64,000 bases of DNA from Formosa undariae (GCF_042427615.1 NZ_JBHMEZ010000032.1:248001-312000); one strand, 5' to 3'. Numbered from the stretch's first letter, positions 46,308-54,451 are shown. Numbers and translations: made by a program. Notes: generated by a model from the letters alone, not told the origin.

Positions 46308-46615
46308 GGAAACCATTGACAATAGCGCAAATGGCCACGCAAACAAAATTAGCTCGAGAAGCAAGAAAACGTGGTTACGAAAACGGTATTTGGTGCCAGT
46401 TCGGATTAAACAAACGCGAACGTCCACTTAAAACAGGTGTTTTCACTTACAATCCCGAGTTAAAAATTAATGGCACAGACACCACAGAAGTCTTAACCAT
46501 GGGGATAAATATTATTTGGAACAAAGCCCTTGGATGGGCACCAATTATTGAAAGGGAACGTAAAAAAGTAAAAGAAAACACCGAAGAGTACCTAAGTAAA
46601 GTATCTAATTTTTAA
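46304..46615 (+). CDS. Hypothetical phage protein (103 aa)
   Basis: Unrecognised basic protein, coupled to the previous gene by an ATGA overlap. The N-terminal region (TIAQMATQTKLAREARKRGYENGIW) is helical and positively charged. No recognisable domain. Confidence 0.65.
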   Translation: MRKPLTIAQMATQTKLAREARKRGYENGIWCQFGLNKRERPLKTGVFTYNPELKINGTDTTEVLTMGINIIWNKALGWAPIIERERKKVKENTEEYLSKVSNF

Positions 46616-46627
46616 AACTACAATCTT

Positions 46628-46789
46628 ATGACAATAGAAGACTTAATTAAAAAATACGAAGAAGAATTAAAAGACTGCGAAGTCAGAATAAATTCGGCTG
46701 TAAAGTCTACACAATACTCTATGGCACAAAACTGGAAGATAAACAAAATCGTAGTCCAAGAATTTTTAAACGATCTAAAAGCATTATGA
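46628..46789 (+). CDS. Small coiled-coil phage protein (53 aa)
   Basis: ATG at 46628 to TGA at 46789. A charged helical N-terminus (IEDLIKKYEEELKDCEVRI) and a helical C-terminus (IVVQEFLNDLKAL). Overlaps the next gene by ATGA. No family recognised. Confidence 0.6.
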   Translation: MTIEDLIKKYEEELKDCEVRINSAVKSTQYSMAQNWKINKIVVQEFLNDLKAL

Positions 46790-46899
46790 AACCACAACCA
46801 AAAACCAATTTAGCAGACTGTCTAGTAGCGTTTATTATAGTATTCATTACCCTGTGCTTAATTCCGATTATATGGGATTTTGCTAAAGGTTTTATTTAG
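46786..46899 (+). CDS. Small single-pass membrane protein (37 aa)
   Basis: ATGA overlap with the previous gene. N-terminal MKPQPKTNLADC is followed by one transmembrane helix (LVAFIIVFITLCLIPIIW) and a short basic tail. The 149 bp after it hold only a 19-codon frame (46920, MNRWFFRRKKYR) that I do not call as a gene. Confidence 0.58.
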   Translation: MKPQPKTNLADCLVAFIIVFITLCLIPIIWDFAKGFI

Positions 46900-47048
46900 A
46901 GAGATAACGTTAAATTATATGAATAGGTGGTTTTTCCGAAGGAAAAAATACCGTACACAAGCACAAAACAAACATTAAATATTAACCTTAAAGACCAAGC
47001 ACACCAACCACTTATTTATATAAAGTGTTAGGGTGCGTTATTTGAATT

Positions 47049-47216
47049 ATGATCGATAAAGAATATTTAGACAAACTTAAAGAAGAAGATTATATGGCTT
47101 GGGATGATTTAGTAAATGACCCAATGATTGTAGGGCAGGATACTGCTGGTGATTTTATATTACCGACAATAGTACTAATTGTAATAATTGGAATTGTTGT
47201 AGTGATGTGTCTCTAA
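47049..47216 (+). CDS. Small C-terminally anchored phage protein (55 aa)
   Basis: ATG at 47049 to TAA at 47216. Acidic N-terminal half (DKEYLDKLKEEDYMAWDDL) and a C-terminal transmembrane helix (LPTIVLIVIIGIVVVMCL). Tail-anchored topology; function unknown. Confidence 0.55.
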   Translation: MIDKEYLDKLKEEDYMAWDDLVNDPMIVGQDTAGDFILPTIVLIVIIGIVVVMCL

Positions 47217-47272
47217 TGCACCTTAATGTTAAATCTATGGGTAGTGATTGCCCGAATTAAAATAAATGAATT

Positions 47273-47506
47273 ATGAATATAGAAGATAAAATACACCTAG
47301 AGTTTATACATAATAGACTGATTGATGTTTATGGAGAAAATAGAAATACAGACTTTGTGAAAAGACTTAGAGATATAATTAATAACGAACCTAAAGGGCA
47401 AACATTACCTATAGATAGTGTTGTGGTGAGTTCTCCTAATATCTGTACTGATACAGGAAATGAATGTAAACATAACTGTAGAGGTCTTTGCAGAGAAAGA
47501 TGTTAA
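47273..47506 (+). CDS. Hypothetical phage protein with C-terminal cysteine cluster
   Basis: A 77-residue protein. The last 20 residues hold five cysteines (NICTDTGNECKHNCRGLCRERC), likely a metal site. The N-terminal part is helical (DKIHLEFIHNRLIDVYG). No family recognised. Confidence 0.65.
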   Translation: MNIEDKIHLEFIHNRLIDVYGENRNTDFVKRLRDIINNEPKGQTLPIDSVVVSSPNICTDTGNECKHNCRGLCRERC

Positions 47507-47573
47507 TTCACTACAACATACGTATAAACACACCTCCTGTTTTTTTCACCAACGACTAAATCACAATACACTT

Positions 47574-47885
47574 ATGAAAACACCACGTAACAAAGCAGAA
47601 CTAACCCCAACCGAACAAACCTACGTAACCAATAATTACACCACAACATCTATGAACGATATGTGTGCGAAGCTTGATGTCCCTTATTCTAGAGTCAGAA
47701 AATTTATGCGGTTAAATAATTTAACGCTCTCTCCAGAACAATTAAAGCACATTATAGGCAAATACCATCGCAGTGGTTCTCCTAAAAGAGAAGCCGTTAG
47801 TCTTAAACCTAAACCACAACCACAACACAACCTTCCATTTTGGGAAAGAAGGATTAACCATGTAACTGGTTTTCCTGTCTATTAA
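47574..47885 (+). CDS. Phage HTH protein (103 aa)
   Basis: The ATG at 47574 (MKTPRNKAELTP) is preferred to the one at 47460, which would overlap the previous gene. A homeodomain-like HTH is visible (LTPTEQTYVTNNYTTTSMNDMCAKLDVPYSRVRKFMRLNNL), followed by a Pro-rich tail (LKPKPQPQHNLPFWERR). Probably DNA-binding; role unknown. Confidence 0.72.
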   Translation: MKTPRNKAELTPTEQTYVTNNYTTTSMNDMCAKLDVPYSRVRKFMRLNNLTLSPEQLKHIIGKYHRSGSPKREAVSLKPKPQPQHNLPFWERRINHVTGFPVY

Positions 47886-47903
47886 TCATTTAAAAATAAG
47901 ACT

Positions 47904-48155
47904 ATGTATTATATAAGAAACGAAGGGTATTTAGGAAACGCATTAATGTGGTGGAAAAAAGGACGTAATGGATATACTTGCGATATTAATAACGCTCACA
48001 AATTCACTAAAGATGAAGCTGAAAAAATTTGCAAAAGACCAAAAGACACGGCCTACGAATGCGATTATATAGATAATCTATTAGAGGCAAAAAAACTAAT
48101 TATAGACAGCCAGTATGTAGACGAATCTAAAAGGTTATGGACTTGTAACAACTAA
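47904..48155 (+). CDS. Hypothetical phage protein (83 aa)
   Basis: Begins MYYIRNEGYLGNALMWWKKGRNGYT, a pattern I associate with small proteins in Bacteroidota phages, with no known role. The Cys at 26, 43 and 53 may be structural. Four bp before the next gene. Confidence 0.68.
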   Translation: MYYIRNEGYLGNALMWWKKGRNGYTCDINNAHKFTKDEAEKICKRPKDTAYECDYIDNLLEAKKLIIDSQYVDESKRLWTCNN

Positions 48156-48159
48156 ACTC

Positions 48160-48405
48160 ATGGATAAAAACACACCAACACCACCTCCAGCAAACACAGA
48201 AATTGTATTCGTTATAAAAGACGAGCCTGTATTAGAAATGATACATAACGAATTTAAAGGCAAAACATACACTTTAACCGTGTCTCCAAACGGTAAATAC
48301 ACACTAATAAAACTAAAAGTAAATGTTATTATACCAGAGCTACCAGACGATATGGTTATGCTAGACGGTAGCGAATGTTTGTTCGAATATTTAAGATATT
48401 ATTGA
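48160..48405 (+). CDS. Hypothetical phage protein (81 aa)
   Basis: Unrecognised. Proline-rich start (MDKNTPTPPPANTE) and a beta-rich body. Last gene of the early operon, followed by a 1.06-kb region without large genes. Confidence 0.6.
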   Translation: MDKNTPTPPPANTEIVFVIKDEPVLEMIHNEFKGKTYTLTVSPNGKYTLIKLKVNVIIPELPDDMVMLDGSECLFEYLRYY

Positions 48406-48436
48406 TTTTAAACAGATTAGTTTAAGGTGTCAAAAA

Positions 48437-48488
48437 ACCAGATGTCCTATTTTTTTAATAAAAATTAAAAACCAGATGTCCTATTTTT
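48437..48488 (+). repeat. Two 18-bp direct repeats
   Basis: ACCAGATGTCCTATTTTT at 48437-48454 and 48471-48488, 34 nt apart (about three helical turns), just upstream of a TATATTTG box at 48500-48507. The geometry fits a two-site binding element for a transcription factor. Confidence 0.7.
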
Positions 48489-48522
48489 AATATATGTTAT
48501 ATATTTGTATCGAATATAAAAA

Positions 48523-48551
48523 CAAAAAAGCCCCAGAGAAAAACTCTAGGG
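48523..48551 (-). terminator. Minus-strand terminator of the tiny ORF
   Basis: Read on the minus strand CCCTAGAG pairs with CTCTGGGG (one mismatch), followed by CTTTTTTG. It lies downstream of the 26-aa ORF at 48581. Confidence 0.65.
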
Positions 48552-48580
48552 ACTGTTTTAAACGATTAATCAACTAAACT

Positions 48581-48661
48581 TTACTGTTTAGTTGCTTTGA
48601 TTAATTCAGTAACAGCTTTAACGAAAGCCGTTGCCAAAATAAAAAAACAGATTATTTCCAT
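48581..48661 (-). CDS. Possible 26-aa hydrophobic peptide (type I toxin-like)
   Basis: ATG at 48661 on the minus strand. A hydrophobic stretch (MEIICFFILATAFVKAVTEL) ends in a basic tail (IKATKQ). A hairpin, CAACTAAAC/GTTTAGTTG (48571-48594), overlaps the end. On the plus strand a transcript from the 48500 box to the terminator at 48701-48732 would be fully antisense. This resembles type I toxin-antitoxin loci. It is a guess from layout; the longer 65-aa frame has no support. Confidence 0.4.
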   Translation of the reverse strand: MEIICFFILATAFVKAVTELIKATKQ

Positions 48662-48700
48662 TCCGAAATATATTTTTTTGAGGTTAATAAAATCTCTCCC

Positions 48701-48732
48701 AAAAGCCTGAAGCGGACACTTCAGGTTTTTTT
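48701..48732 (+). terminator. Plus-strand terminator
   Basis: CCTGAAG (48706-48712) pairs with CTTCAGG (48719-48725) followed by TTTTTTT. It would end an RNA antisense to the 26-aa ORF. Confidence 0.75.
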
Positions 48733-48930
48733 GTTCAAGCCGTTGACGACCAACGGATGTAAAATTACTACGAAACATTCGGATTACAGAACAAACTTAT
48801 CAACATTGCTGTATAACGTTTTACTTGTTTCTTCTCCTAAAGTCATAATTTTTTACTTTTTTTGCGCCCTTCTTAAAAGGCCTAAATATTATATATTCAA
48901 ATATAAACAGAGAAACTAAATAAGCTCCTG

Positions 48931-48954
48931 AATTGATACAAAGTCGTATCAATT
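48931..48954. repeat. Inverted repeat
   Basis: AATTGATAC (48931-48939) and GTATCAATT (48946-48954), perfect 9 bp with a 6-nt spacer and no T-run. Operator-like. Confidence 0.6.
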
Positions 48955-48991
48955 TATATAGAAGAGACTTCCTTTAAGAACATCCATTCCA

Positions 48992-49075
48992 ATATGCCAC
49001 TCCTGGACAGTAATTAAATAAATACAGCGAAGCGTAATTCTCCGTTATTATATGCCGCCCCGGGACACTAATTAT
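48992..49075 (+). repeat. Imperfect 26-bp direct repeats
   Basis: 48992-49017 and 49050-49075, 58 nt apart, both reading ATATGCC-C-CC-GGACA-TAATTA with four or five differences. No gene is near. They may be protein-binding sites. Confidence 0.6.
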
Positions 49076-49152
49076 TAAAAGCGCCTAACAGGCCAAATGC
49101 GGGCTGTGGGAATCTCCCCTTTTACCCCTCTAAGTTCTAGTAAAAAAAAACT

Positions 49153-49362
49153 GTAACTTTGTAACCAATCACGGAAAACCCTGTATTTAAAGGGATTTAT
49201 AGGTTACATTTTTATAATTGAATTGTAACTAAGGTTACAAAAAAAATGTAACTAAAGAAAAGGTTACAAAAATGGTTTTTCCTTTAACCTCTCGGTTACA
49301 AAATGGTTGTAACTAAAAAAGTGAGTGTTTATAAGGGTTTCAAAGCAAGGTTACAGAGTTAC
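49153..49362. repeat. Cluster of 11 GTAAC/GTTAC sites (iteron-like)
   Basis: GTAAC at 49153, 49161, 49225, 49248 and 49309; GTTAC at 49203, 49234, 49263, 49295, 49350 and 49358. Most are flanked as TTGTAACTAA or TTGGTTACAA, so the two orientations are the same element. Pairs form inverted repeats such as GTAACTAAGGTTAC. An AT-rich setting without genes suits a replication origin or operator array. Confidence 0.75.
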
Positions 49363-49407
49363 AGTTTTTTATAGGGAATATTGACAGGAAGACTCAAAAC
49401 TTAAAAC

Positions 49408-49423
49408 TATACAGATTTGTATA
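49408..49423. promoter_or_regulatory. Operator copy upstream of structural operon
   Basis: TATACAGATTTGTATA, with the same TATAC-N6-GTATA layout as the early operator, 45 bp before the 49468 gene. Confidence 0.65.
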
Positions 49424-49467
49424 TTAAGTTCAAAAGATATACTTTTAAGTAAATTAAAAAAGTCCTT

Positions 49468-49986
49468 GTGAGTATAGATAATTCTAAACGTGTTCCTGCT
49501 TCGCCTACAGTTTGTAAAATCGGCTTATTTTTTAACGCCATTTCAACACCCTCAGTAAGTGATGCGCTTGGACGATTCTTTAATGTTACGCTTGCCGATG
49601 CTGTAGAAGATGAACTTTATGTAAGTTCAGGATCTATTCAGGTTAAAGAATCTTCAGAAACTACGACACAAGGCACCATCTACACCCAACAGGTTGTATT
49701 TATCTTACCTACTACAGACGCCTTTCGAGGTGAACGCATAGACCAGTTTAAGCGTGTAAAGTTTTTAGCCATCCAGCTAACAAATAAATCAAAATTCTTT
49801 TTCGGAGATAACGATCTCTACCAAAATACGCCACCTAAGTGTAAAACTTCAAGCGACGAAAAACGTACACAAATCACATATACACAAAAAAGCACGAAGT
49901 CTTTAGGCTTCATAATTCAATCTAATTTTGCGTTTCAGGATGGACTACAGTTTGTATTCCAAGACGGAGGCGCGTTTAATGTTTAA
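49468..49986 (+). CDS. Hypothetical phage structural protein (172 aa)
   Basis: First gene of the structural operon. GTG start (MSIDNSKRVPASPTV). Beta-rich product (FFNVTLADAVEDELYVSSGSIQVKE) suggests a virion component. Not assigned to a family. It overlaps the next gene by 8 bp. Confidence 0.65.
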   Translation: MSIDNSKRVPASPTVCKIGLFFNAISTPSVSDALGRFFNVTLADAVEDELYVSSGSIQVKESSETTTQGTIYTQQVVFILPTTDAFRGERIDQFKRVKFLAIQLTNKSKFFFGDNDLYQNTPPKCKTSSDEKRTQITYTQKSTKSLGFIIQSNFAFQDGLQFVFQDGGAFNV

Positions 49987-50575
49987 ACCAACCTCGTGTA
50001 TGTCGAGATCTATAGTGCCTGTAAATATAAGGCCCCACCTTATTCCGTTCTTTTATCAGGAATTTGAAGGTATCGAGGCTCAGTATTTAACGAAAAAAGT
50101 AAAAGCCGCCAAAATCTCTACCCGATCTAATCTGGGTAAAATTATTCGTCTCTTATTGGTAAAGTCGGATAGGCCCGAACGTATAGAAAACTTTCAGGCA
50201 TTTTTATCTATTCAGAATCGGGAACGCTCTTCTTTTTTCGGTCATATTTACAAGGCGCAAAACGGTAAGCATACCTTTTTGCGTATGCCAGAATCGGGTG
50301 CAAAACTTATTAATGATTATTTAGAAGATGTTTTTCGTATGGCGCTTACCAGTTTTGTAATTGGGTACACGGCATCATCTTCGCAAACGACATTATTCGA
50401 AAAAAAACGAACCGTTGCCGAAGCGCTTACAGTGTTCCTGGACACATACAACTTATTAGAATACGGATTTTCTAAACAAACGCTTCAGAAATACTACGAA
50501 CGCGAAATAAAAAGTAATGCAACATGCCGACGAGTACAGACTGCGGTAAGTAATCGCGGACTAAATTACGTGTAG
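49979..50575 (+). CDS. Hypothetical phage protein (198 aa)
   Basis: Start at 49979 (MFKPTSCMSRSIVP) chosen because it overlaps the previous stop by only 8 bp. Helical basic protein (NFQAFLSIQNRERSSFFGHIYKAQNGKHTFLRM). Probably a virion or packaging accessory protein; not recognised. Confidence 0.65.
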   Translation: MFKPTSCMSRSIVPVNIRPHLIPFFYQEFEGIEAQYLTKKVKAAKISTRSNLGKIIRLLLVKSDRPERIENFQAFLSIQNRERSSFFGHIYKAQNGKHTFLRMPESGAKLINDYLEDVFRMALTSFVIGYTASSSQTTLFEKKRTVAEALTVFLDTYNLLEYGFSKQTLQKYYEREIKSNATCRRVQTAVSNRGLNYV

Positions 50576-50579
50576 GTTT

Positions 50580-50591
50580 CATGTCTTAAAT
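50580..50591 (+). promoter_or_regulatory. Repeated leader element (copy 1)
   Basis: CATGTCTTAAAT, 54 bp upstream of the 50634 gene. The same element stands upstream of two other late genes (56226, 60515). Confidence 0.55.
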
Positions 50592-50633
50592 AAAATGGCC
50601 ATGTAGGATTAAGTTTGATAAAATTTAATACCA

Positions 50634-51944
50634 ATGGCTGAGGAGAATTCAGATATTTCCAGATTAACAGATAGGCAACCTTTGCTTGCAAATACTGCAA
50701 GTAATAATTTGCAGTTCTATGTGGTAGATCAAGATGATGACACAGAGCATCCAGATGGTTCTAGCTACCAAGTTAGCAAAGCCGAATTGGTAAAGATATT
50801 GGGTATAGATTTAATATCGGCAAACAAGCCTATAGAACATAATTATCTTAATACTGCCGAATTAGTAGAGAATCAGGAATACCAAACCGTTGGATTCCTG
50901 CAATACGTAACCACCAATAAAACCTATTACGAATATTTAGGATTTACCACAGGTAACATCGCTACAGATTACAGAACGCTTACAGCTGGAGAAGCTGTAG
51001 CAGTAACATCTAGTTTATCTTACCGATCGTTTACTGTTAGTGCCAAAAGCACAACGGCACCTGTATTTCCAGAAGCCGAAAAACTAAACCTGCAATATAA
51101 TGGAACCTCTGGTTATGTTACCGATTTTTATTTTAATACCGGATTTAGTAGTTACCTAGCAAAATTTAACGATTTAAAAGCATCGTTCAATTTTAGTTTA
51201 GTGTTTTATAACAAAACCCAAACACGCACTCATATTGCAAGTATAACAGCAATGACCTTTACAGGATCTAATTGTAAAGTAAGTGTTGGCCCTACTATTT
51301 TAAATGCAGATATTCTTTTAGATGCTTCGCTAGAATTAAGCATCATGCCATATGTTCCTGGAGAAGGTGGTGGTGGTACCCCAATAGATTTAAGCGGGTA
51401 TTTCGACAAAGCAACTTACGATCCCGACGGTAAAGAAGCCAATGCATTTGATCAGGACAACATGAACGCTCCATCTGCTGCAGACACCTCTTTAGTAGAT
51501 GCAGACGAATTTAATTTTAAAGATGCAACACTGGGTTGGTTTAGAATTTCGTATGCTAACATGAAGGCTAATTTTAAAGCGTATTTCGATACGGTTTATG
51601 TCCTACTCTCAAGCTTCCTAGAAGAAAAAATAAGCGGTTCAGTATTAGAAAATACAACTGCGACCGGATCAATAAACCTAAGCGCAAACGCAGTAGCTCA
51701 TTTCGATTTTACACTAACAGGCAACACAAGTGTAACCATTACCGATCTGCCTGCAGTTGGAAAGACAAAAGCGTTTACTGGAACGGTAAAAAGCACAACA
51801 ACCCAAACTTTTGGAGTCGTAAATGCTACACTTACCAGCGGGGAATTTAAAGCAGATGGCACAAAAAACACCGTGTTTGTAAACATGTATAATACTGCAG
51901 TTGGTGGACTTCAAATAATAACAACATACGGAACAGCAGAATGA
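50634..51944 (+). CDS. Phage tail or fibre-like structural protein
   Basis: A 436-residue protein with Gly/Ser/Thr-rich, beta-rich composition. The N-terminal region (MAEENSDISRLTDRQPLLA) is short and polar; a GEGGGGTPIDLSGYFDKATYDPDGK segment (about 240) separates two halves, and the C-terminal 100 residues (STTTQTFGVVNATLT) look like a beta-helical or baseplate domain. ATGA overlap with the next gene. No family name can be given. Confidence 0.65.
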   Translation: MAEENSDISRLTDRQPLLANTASNNLQFYVVDQDDDTEHPDGSSYQVSKAELVKILGIDLISANKPIEHNYLNTAELVENQEYQTVGFLQYVTTNKTYYEYLGFTTGNIATDYRTLTAGEAVAVTSSLSYRSFTVSAKSTTAPVFPEAEKLNLQYNGTSGYVTDFYFNTGFSSYLAKFNDLKASFNFSLVFYNKTQTRTHIASITAMTFTGSNCKVSVGPTILNADILLDASLELSIMPYVPGEGGGGTPIDLSGYFDKATYDPDGKEANAFDQDNMNAPSAADTSLVDADEFNFKDATLGWFRISYANMKANFKAYFDTVYVLLSSFLEEKISGSVLENTTATGSINLSANAVAHFDFTLTGNTSVTITDLPAVGKTKAFTGTVKSTTTQTFGVVNATLTSGEFKADGTKNTVFVNMYNTAVGGLQIITTYGTAE

Positions 51945-52495
51945 GCAAAGCCCTTAAAATAACGCCTGAAATAGCAGAAAAGAATCCTCACTTACAACAA
52001 AGTGGTTTTCTAACAAGTCTACCTAACAAATTTTGTGGTGTAGAAAAGATAGATGGCGGTTATGCCAACCGTACAGACCTTCACGATGCCGACGGTTGGC
52101 GTAACGTAGTGCATTTGCCTTACGATGTGGCAACGCAAAATAAAGCCAATACGTTAAGCGATTACATAAATGAAAACGAAGAATTATGTTATGCTTATGC
52201 AATTAGTGATAAAACACCAGAAGAAATTACAAACTACCAAAAGAGCCTTATTCCTTCTAGTGTAAAGAAGCTCCATTTTAGGTTAGCATGTATACAAAGT
52301 GGAGTTTCATTAGCAAGTATTGAAGCCGTAATAGCAAGTATCCCCGACGAAGCTTTACGAGAAACCACGCTTACAAAATGGCACTATGCCGAATTTTACG
52401 AACGTGAAGATGCGCAATTAAACGCATTAGCCACAGCACTAGGAATAACAGAAACCGAATTAGATAACATTTTTATACTAGCAAATGAAATATAG
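51941..52495 (+). CDS. Hypothetical phage tail-region protein (184 aa)
   Basis: ATGA-coupled to the preceding gene. Soluble, acidic and helical C-terminal half (IEAVIASIPDEALRETTLTKWHYAEFYEREDAQLNALATALG) reminiscent of tail-fibre assembly proteins that follow fibre genes. Function inferred by position only. Overlaps the next gene by 11 bp. Confidence 0.6.
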   Translation: MSKALKITPEIAEKNPHLQQSGFLTSLPNKFCGVEKIDGGYANRTDLHDADGWRNVVHLPYDVATQNKANTLSDYINENEELCYAYAISDKTPEEITNYQKSLIPSSVKKLHFRLACIQSGVSLASIEAVIASIPDEALRETTLTKWHYAEFYEREDAQLNALATALGITETELDNIFILANEI

Positions 52496-52877
52496 CGACC
52501 TAAATAAGACCGAACAAAAAAATATTTACCAAGACCTGTTACAACAGTGTAATGGCATAGAGTGGATAGAAAATGCTCTGGAACATGCATGGCGTAATTT
52601 TATTCTGTACAAATGGGATTACGACGGGGCAACCTTTGTTGTAGAAAATAATGGGAACTATTGGGAGATTGCCGCATTTATACACGATTACCTTAATCAA
52701 ATTGGGTACGTAGGTAAGCAACCAGACCTCTATTTTATACGTATTATGCTAGCCTTGAATTATGGTGAAAACAGAATTTTCGAACGATGCAAATGGATGC
52801 AATGGACATGGGTAAACAAATTGAGACATATTATACGTTTAAAGTTTAAGGGGGATTTAATACCTGAATGGTTATGA
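52485..52877 (+). CDS. Hypothetical phage protein (130 aa)
   Basis: Aromatic-rich helical protein; GNYWEIAAFIHDYLNQIGYVGK is somewhat like DUF1353 phage proteins (weak). Its TGA stop overlaps the ATG of the next gene (ATGA at 52874). Confidence 0.6.
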   Translation: MKYSDLNKTEQKNIYQDLLQQCNGIEWIENALEHAWRNFILYKWDYDGATFVVENNGNYWEIAAFIHDYLNQIGYVGKQPDLYFIRIMLALNYGENRIFERCKWMQWTWVNKLRHIIRLKFKGDLIPEWL

Positions 52878-53998
52878 AAAGAAGAGCAGGAATAGTTTCG
52901 GGAGAGAAGGGTTATTTGCCTAATACCTTTATAGGGGGGGTAAGCAGTGTTTTAAACACTCCTTTTTTAGTTTCTCAAAAAATGGTCTATAAAGACACTT
53001 TAATACCAGTCACTGAGAGCGAAATTAAAGGACTGAAAGTTATAGGAAGTAATATTGAATTTTTTATTGACGTAGATTATGACCTTATATTAGATGCCTT
53101 TGCCTATGATTTAAATATAACGTATTATATCGACTTAGGATTAAAAGCACATATAACAAATAATCTAATTTTTAGAGAAGCTGTTAATTTTAACGAAGCA
53201 AAATTTAACGCATCTACTACTATAGGCGGAAGCGTTTTTTATAAAGCGCCAATAAGTATTATTGAAGTCAATAATGCAAATGTCTTAGGGTTTGGATGCT
53301 TTAGAGAAACAGACGCAATAAGTATAAATTTACCTTCGTTTAGTGGGGTTTTATCGGGTAGCGTTTTTAGGGATTCTAATTTATTGGAAAACTTAACTTT
53401 TGGAGGGGCGATAACATCCGTAGGATCTTATTGTTTTTATAACACATCTTTAGAGGATTTTATATATTTCTCAAATTTAACATCGATAGGTAACTTTGCT
53501 TTTTACAATACCTCAAATTTAAACAAACCTGTTGTAAATAATATAATTACATCATTAGGCACATCTGCTTTTCAAGGGTCGGGAATAACACTTTTTAATA
53601 GCACATCATTAACAAGTGCCGGCTCTGGGTGCTTTAGAAACTGTACAGACATGACCTCTTTCAGCGCCCCCTTAACAGTGGTAGGAAATCAAACATTTAG
53701 AAACACAAGTGTTGAAGTTTTTGATTTCCCAAATGCAACATCTGTAGAGTATGGAGCATTTGCCGAATCTAGTAACGCTACAGAAATAAATATAATAAAG
53801 TCCCTTACTTTAGGAAATAACACCGGCGACAATATTGTGTTTTTCAACATAAAAACAGGATGCTTAATAAGAGTAAATATAGCTTTAGCAACAAATAATT
53901 TAGGTGGTGCAGACGGTGATTTAATTTATGCTAAAGATACAAGGGGATGCACAATTGAATTTTACGACGATGCAGGCGATTACGTTTCAACCTTATAA
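52874..53998 (+). CDS. BspA-type leucine-rich-repeat phage adhesin
   Basis: A 374-residue protein. After an N-terminal domain of about 120 residues come about eight repeats of the LRR_5/BspA type (INLPSFSGVLSGSVFRDSNLLENLTFGGAITSVGSYCFYNTSLEDF). The repeats hold the pattern V(G/F)xxCFxxxxxL. Such repeats bind host or matrix surfaces; in a phage tail cluster this is a good candidate for receptor binding. ATGA-coupled start at 52874. No signal peptide, consistent with a virion protein. Confidence 0.75.
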   Translation: MKRRAGIVSGEKGYLPNTFIGGVSSVLNTPFLVSQKMVYKDTLIPVTESEIKGLKVIGSNIEFFIDVDYDLILDAFAYDLNITYYIDLGLKAHITNNLIFREAVNFNEAKFNASTTIGGSVFYKAPISIIEVNNANVLGFGCFRETDAISINLPSFSGVLSGSVFRDSNLLENLTFGGAITSVGSYCFYNTSLEDFIYFSNLTSIGNFAFYNTSNLNKPVVNNIITSLGTSAFQGSGITLFNSTSLTSAGSGCFRNCTDMTSFSAPLTVVGNQTFRNTSVEVFDFPNATSVEYGAFAESSNATEINIIKSLTLGNNTGDNIVFFNIKTGCLIRVNIALATNNLGGADGDLIYAKDTRGCTIEFYDDAGDYVSTL

Positions 53999-54007
53999 AC
54001 ATTAATT

Positions 54008-54451
54008 ATGAAAAAAATAATAGTAGTACTAATCCTGTTGGCATCGCTGACAGGATTTTCACAAGCAACGTTAAAGCCAAATATCAGCCCGGACGTAGCT
54101 CATTTAACCCAAGAAATAAAAGGAGACGCACTGTGTTTAAAAACAGAGTTTGGAATCCGTAAAGTAGAGTTTATAAACAGAAGAAATACCAATGTGTTTG
54201 AGTTCTACACAGATGGGGCCAAGGAGGTGCAAATACAAAATATATCTACATTTCCCGAAGGTATTTACGTTGTTGCGGTATCAAGTAACGACAGCTTAAT
54301 ACTTTTTAATATTGCGGTGTCAAAAAACAACTCCCTGACTGTATTCATACCTTATGACAACACTCACGCTAAAAAGTTCTACCCTACATATTCTAGGGAC
54401 ACACTTTATGTAAAAGAAACAAGAGAGCAATATTTACAACGAGTAAAATAA
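54008..54451 (+). CDS. Exported hypothetical phage protein (147 aa)
   Basis: Signal peptide (MKKIIVVLILLASLTGFSQ) and a small beta-rich domain (KTEFGIRKVEFINRRNTNVFEF). No lipobox. It stands between the adhesin and the lysis genes. It may be a secreted lysogenic-conversion or exclusion protein, but that is a guess. Confidence 0.65.
   Translation: MKKIIVVLILLASLTGFSQATLKPNISPDVAHLTQEIKGDALCLKTEFGIRKVEFINRRNTNVFEFYTDGAKEVQIQNISTFPEGIYVVAVSSNDSLILFNIAVSKNNSLTVFIPYDNTHAKKFYPTYSRDTLYVKETREQYLQRVK

Larger units (their letters stand above)
48406..49467. other. 1.06-kb mostly non-coding phage region
   Basis: Between the early operon and the structural operon. It holds, in order, a pair of 18-bp direct repeats, a possible antisense/tiny-peptide locus, an inverted repeat at 48931, a pair of imperfect 26-bp repeats at 48992 and 49050, a GTAAC/GTTAC cluster at 49153-49362 and an operator at 49408. 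It is AT-rich in the right half. Most likely it contains the phage replication origin and control of late genes (inference). Confidence 0.7.

Noticed and set aside
46920..46979. 19-codon frame (MNRWFFRRKKYR...)
   Set aside because: Too short, no coupling with neighbours and no recognisable feature.
49468..54451. Diversity-generating retroelement near the tail adhesin
   Set aside because: No reverse transcriptase frame and no template/variable repeat pair were seen in the window.
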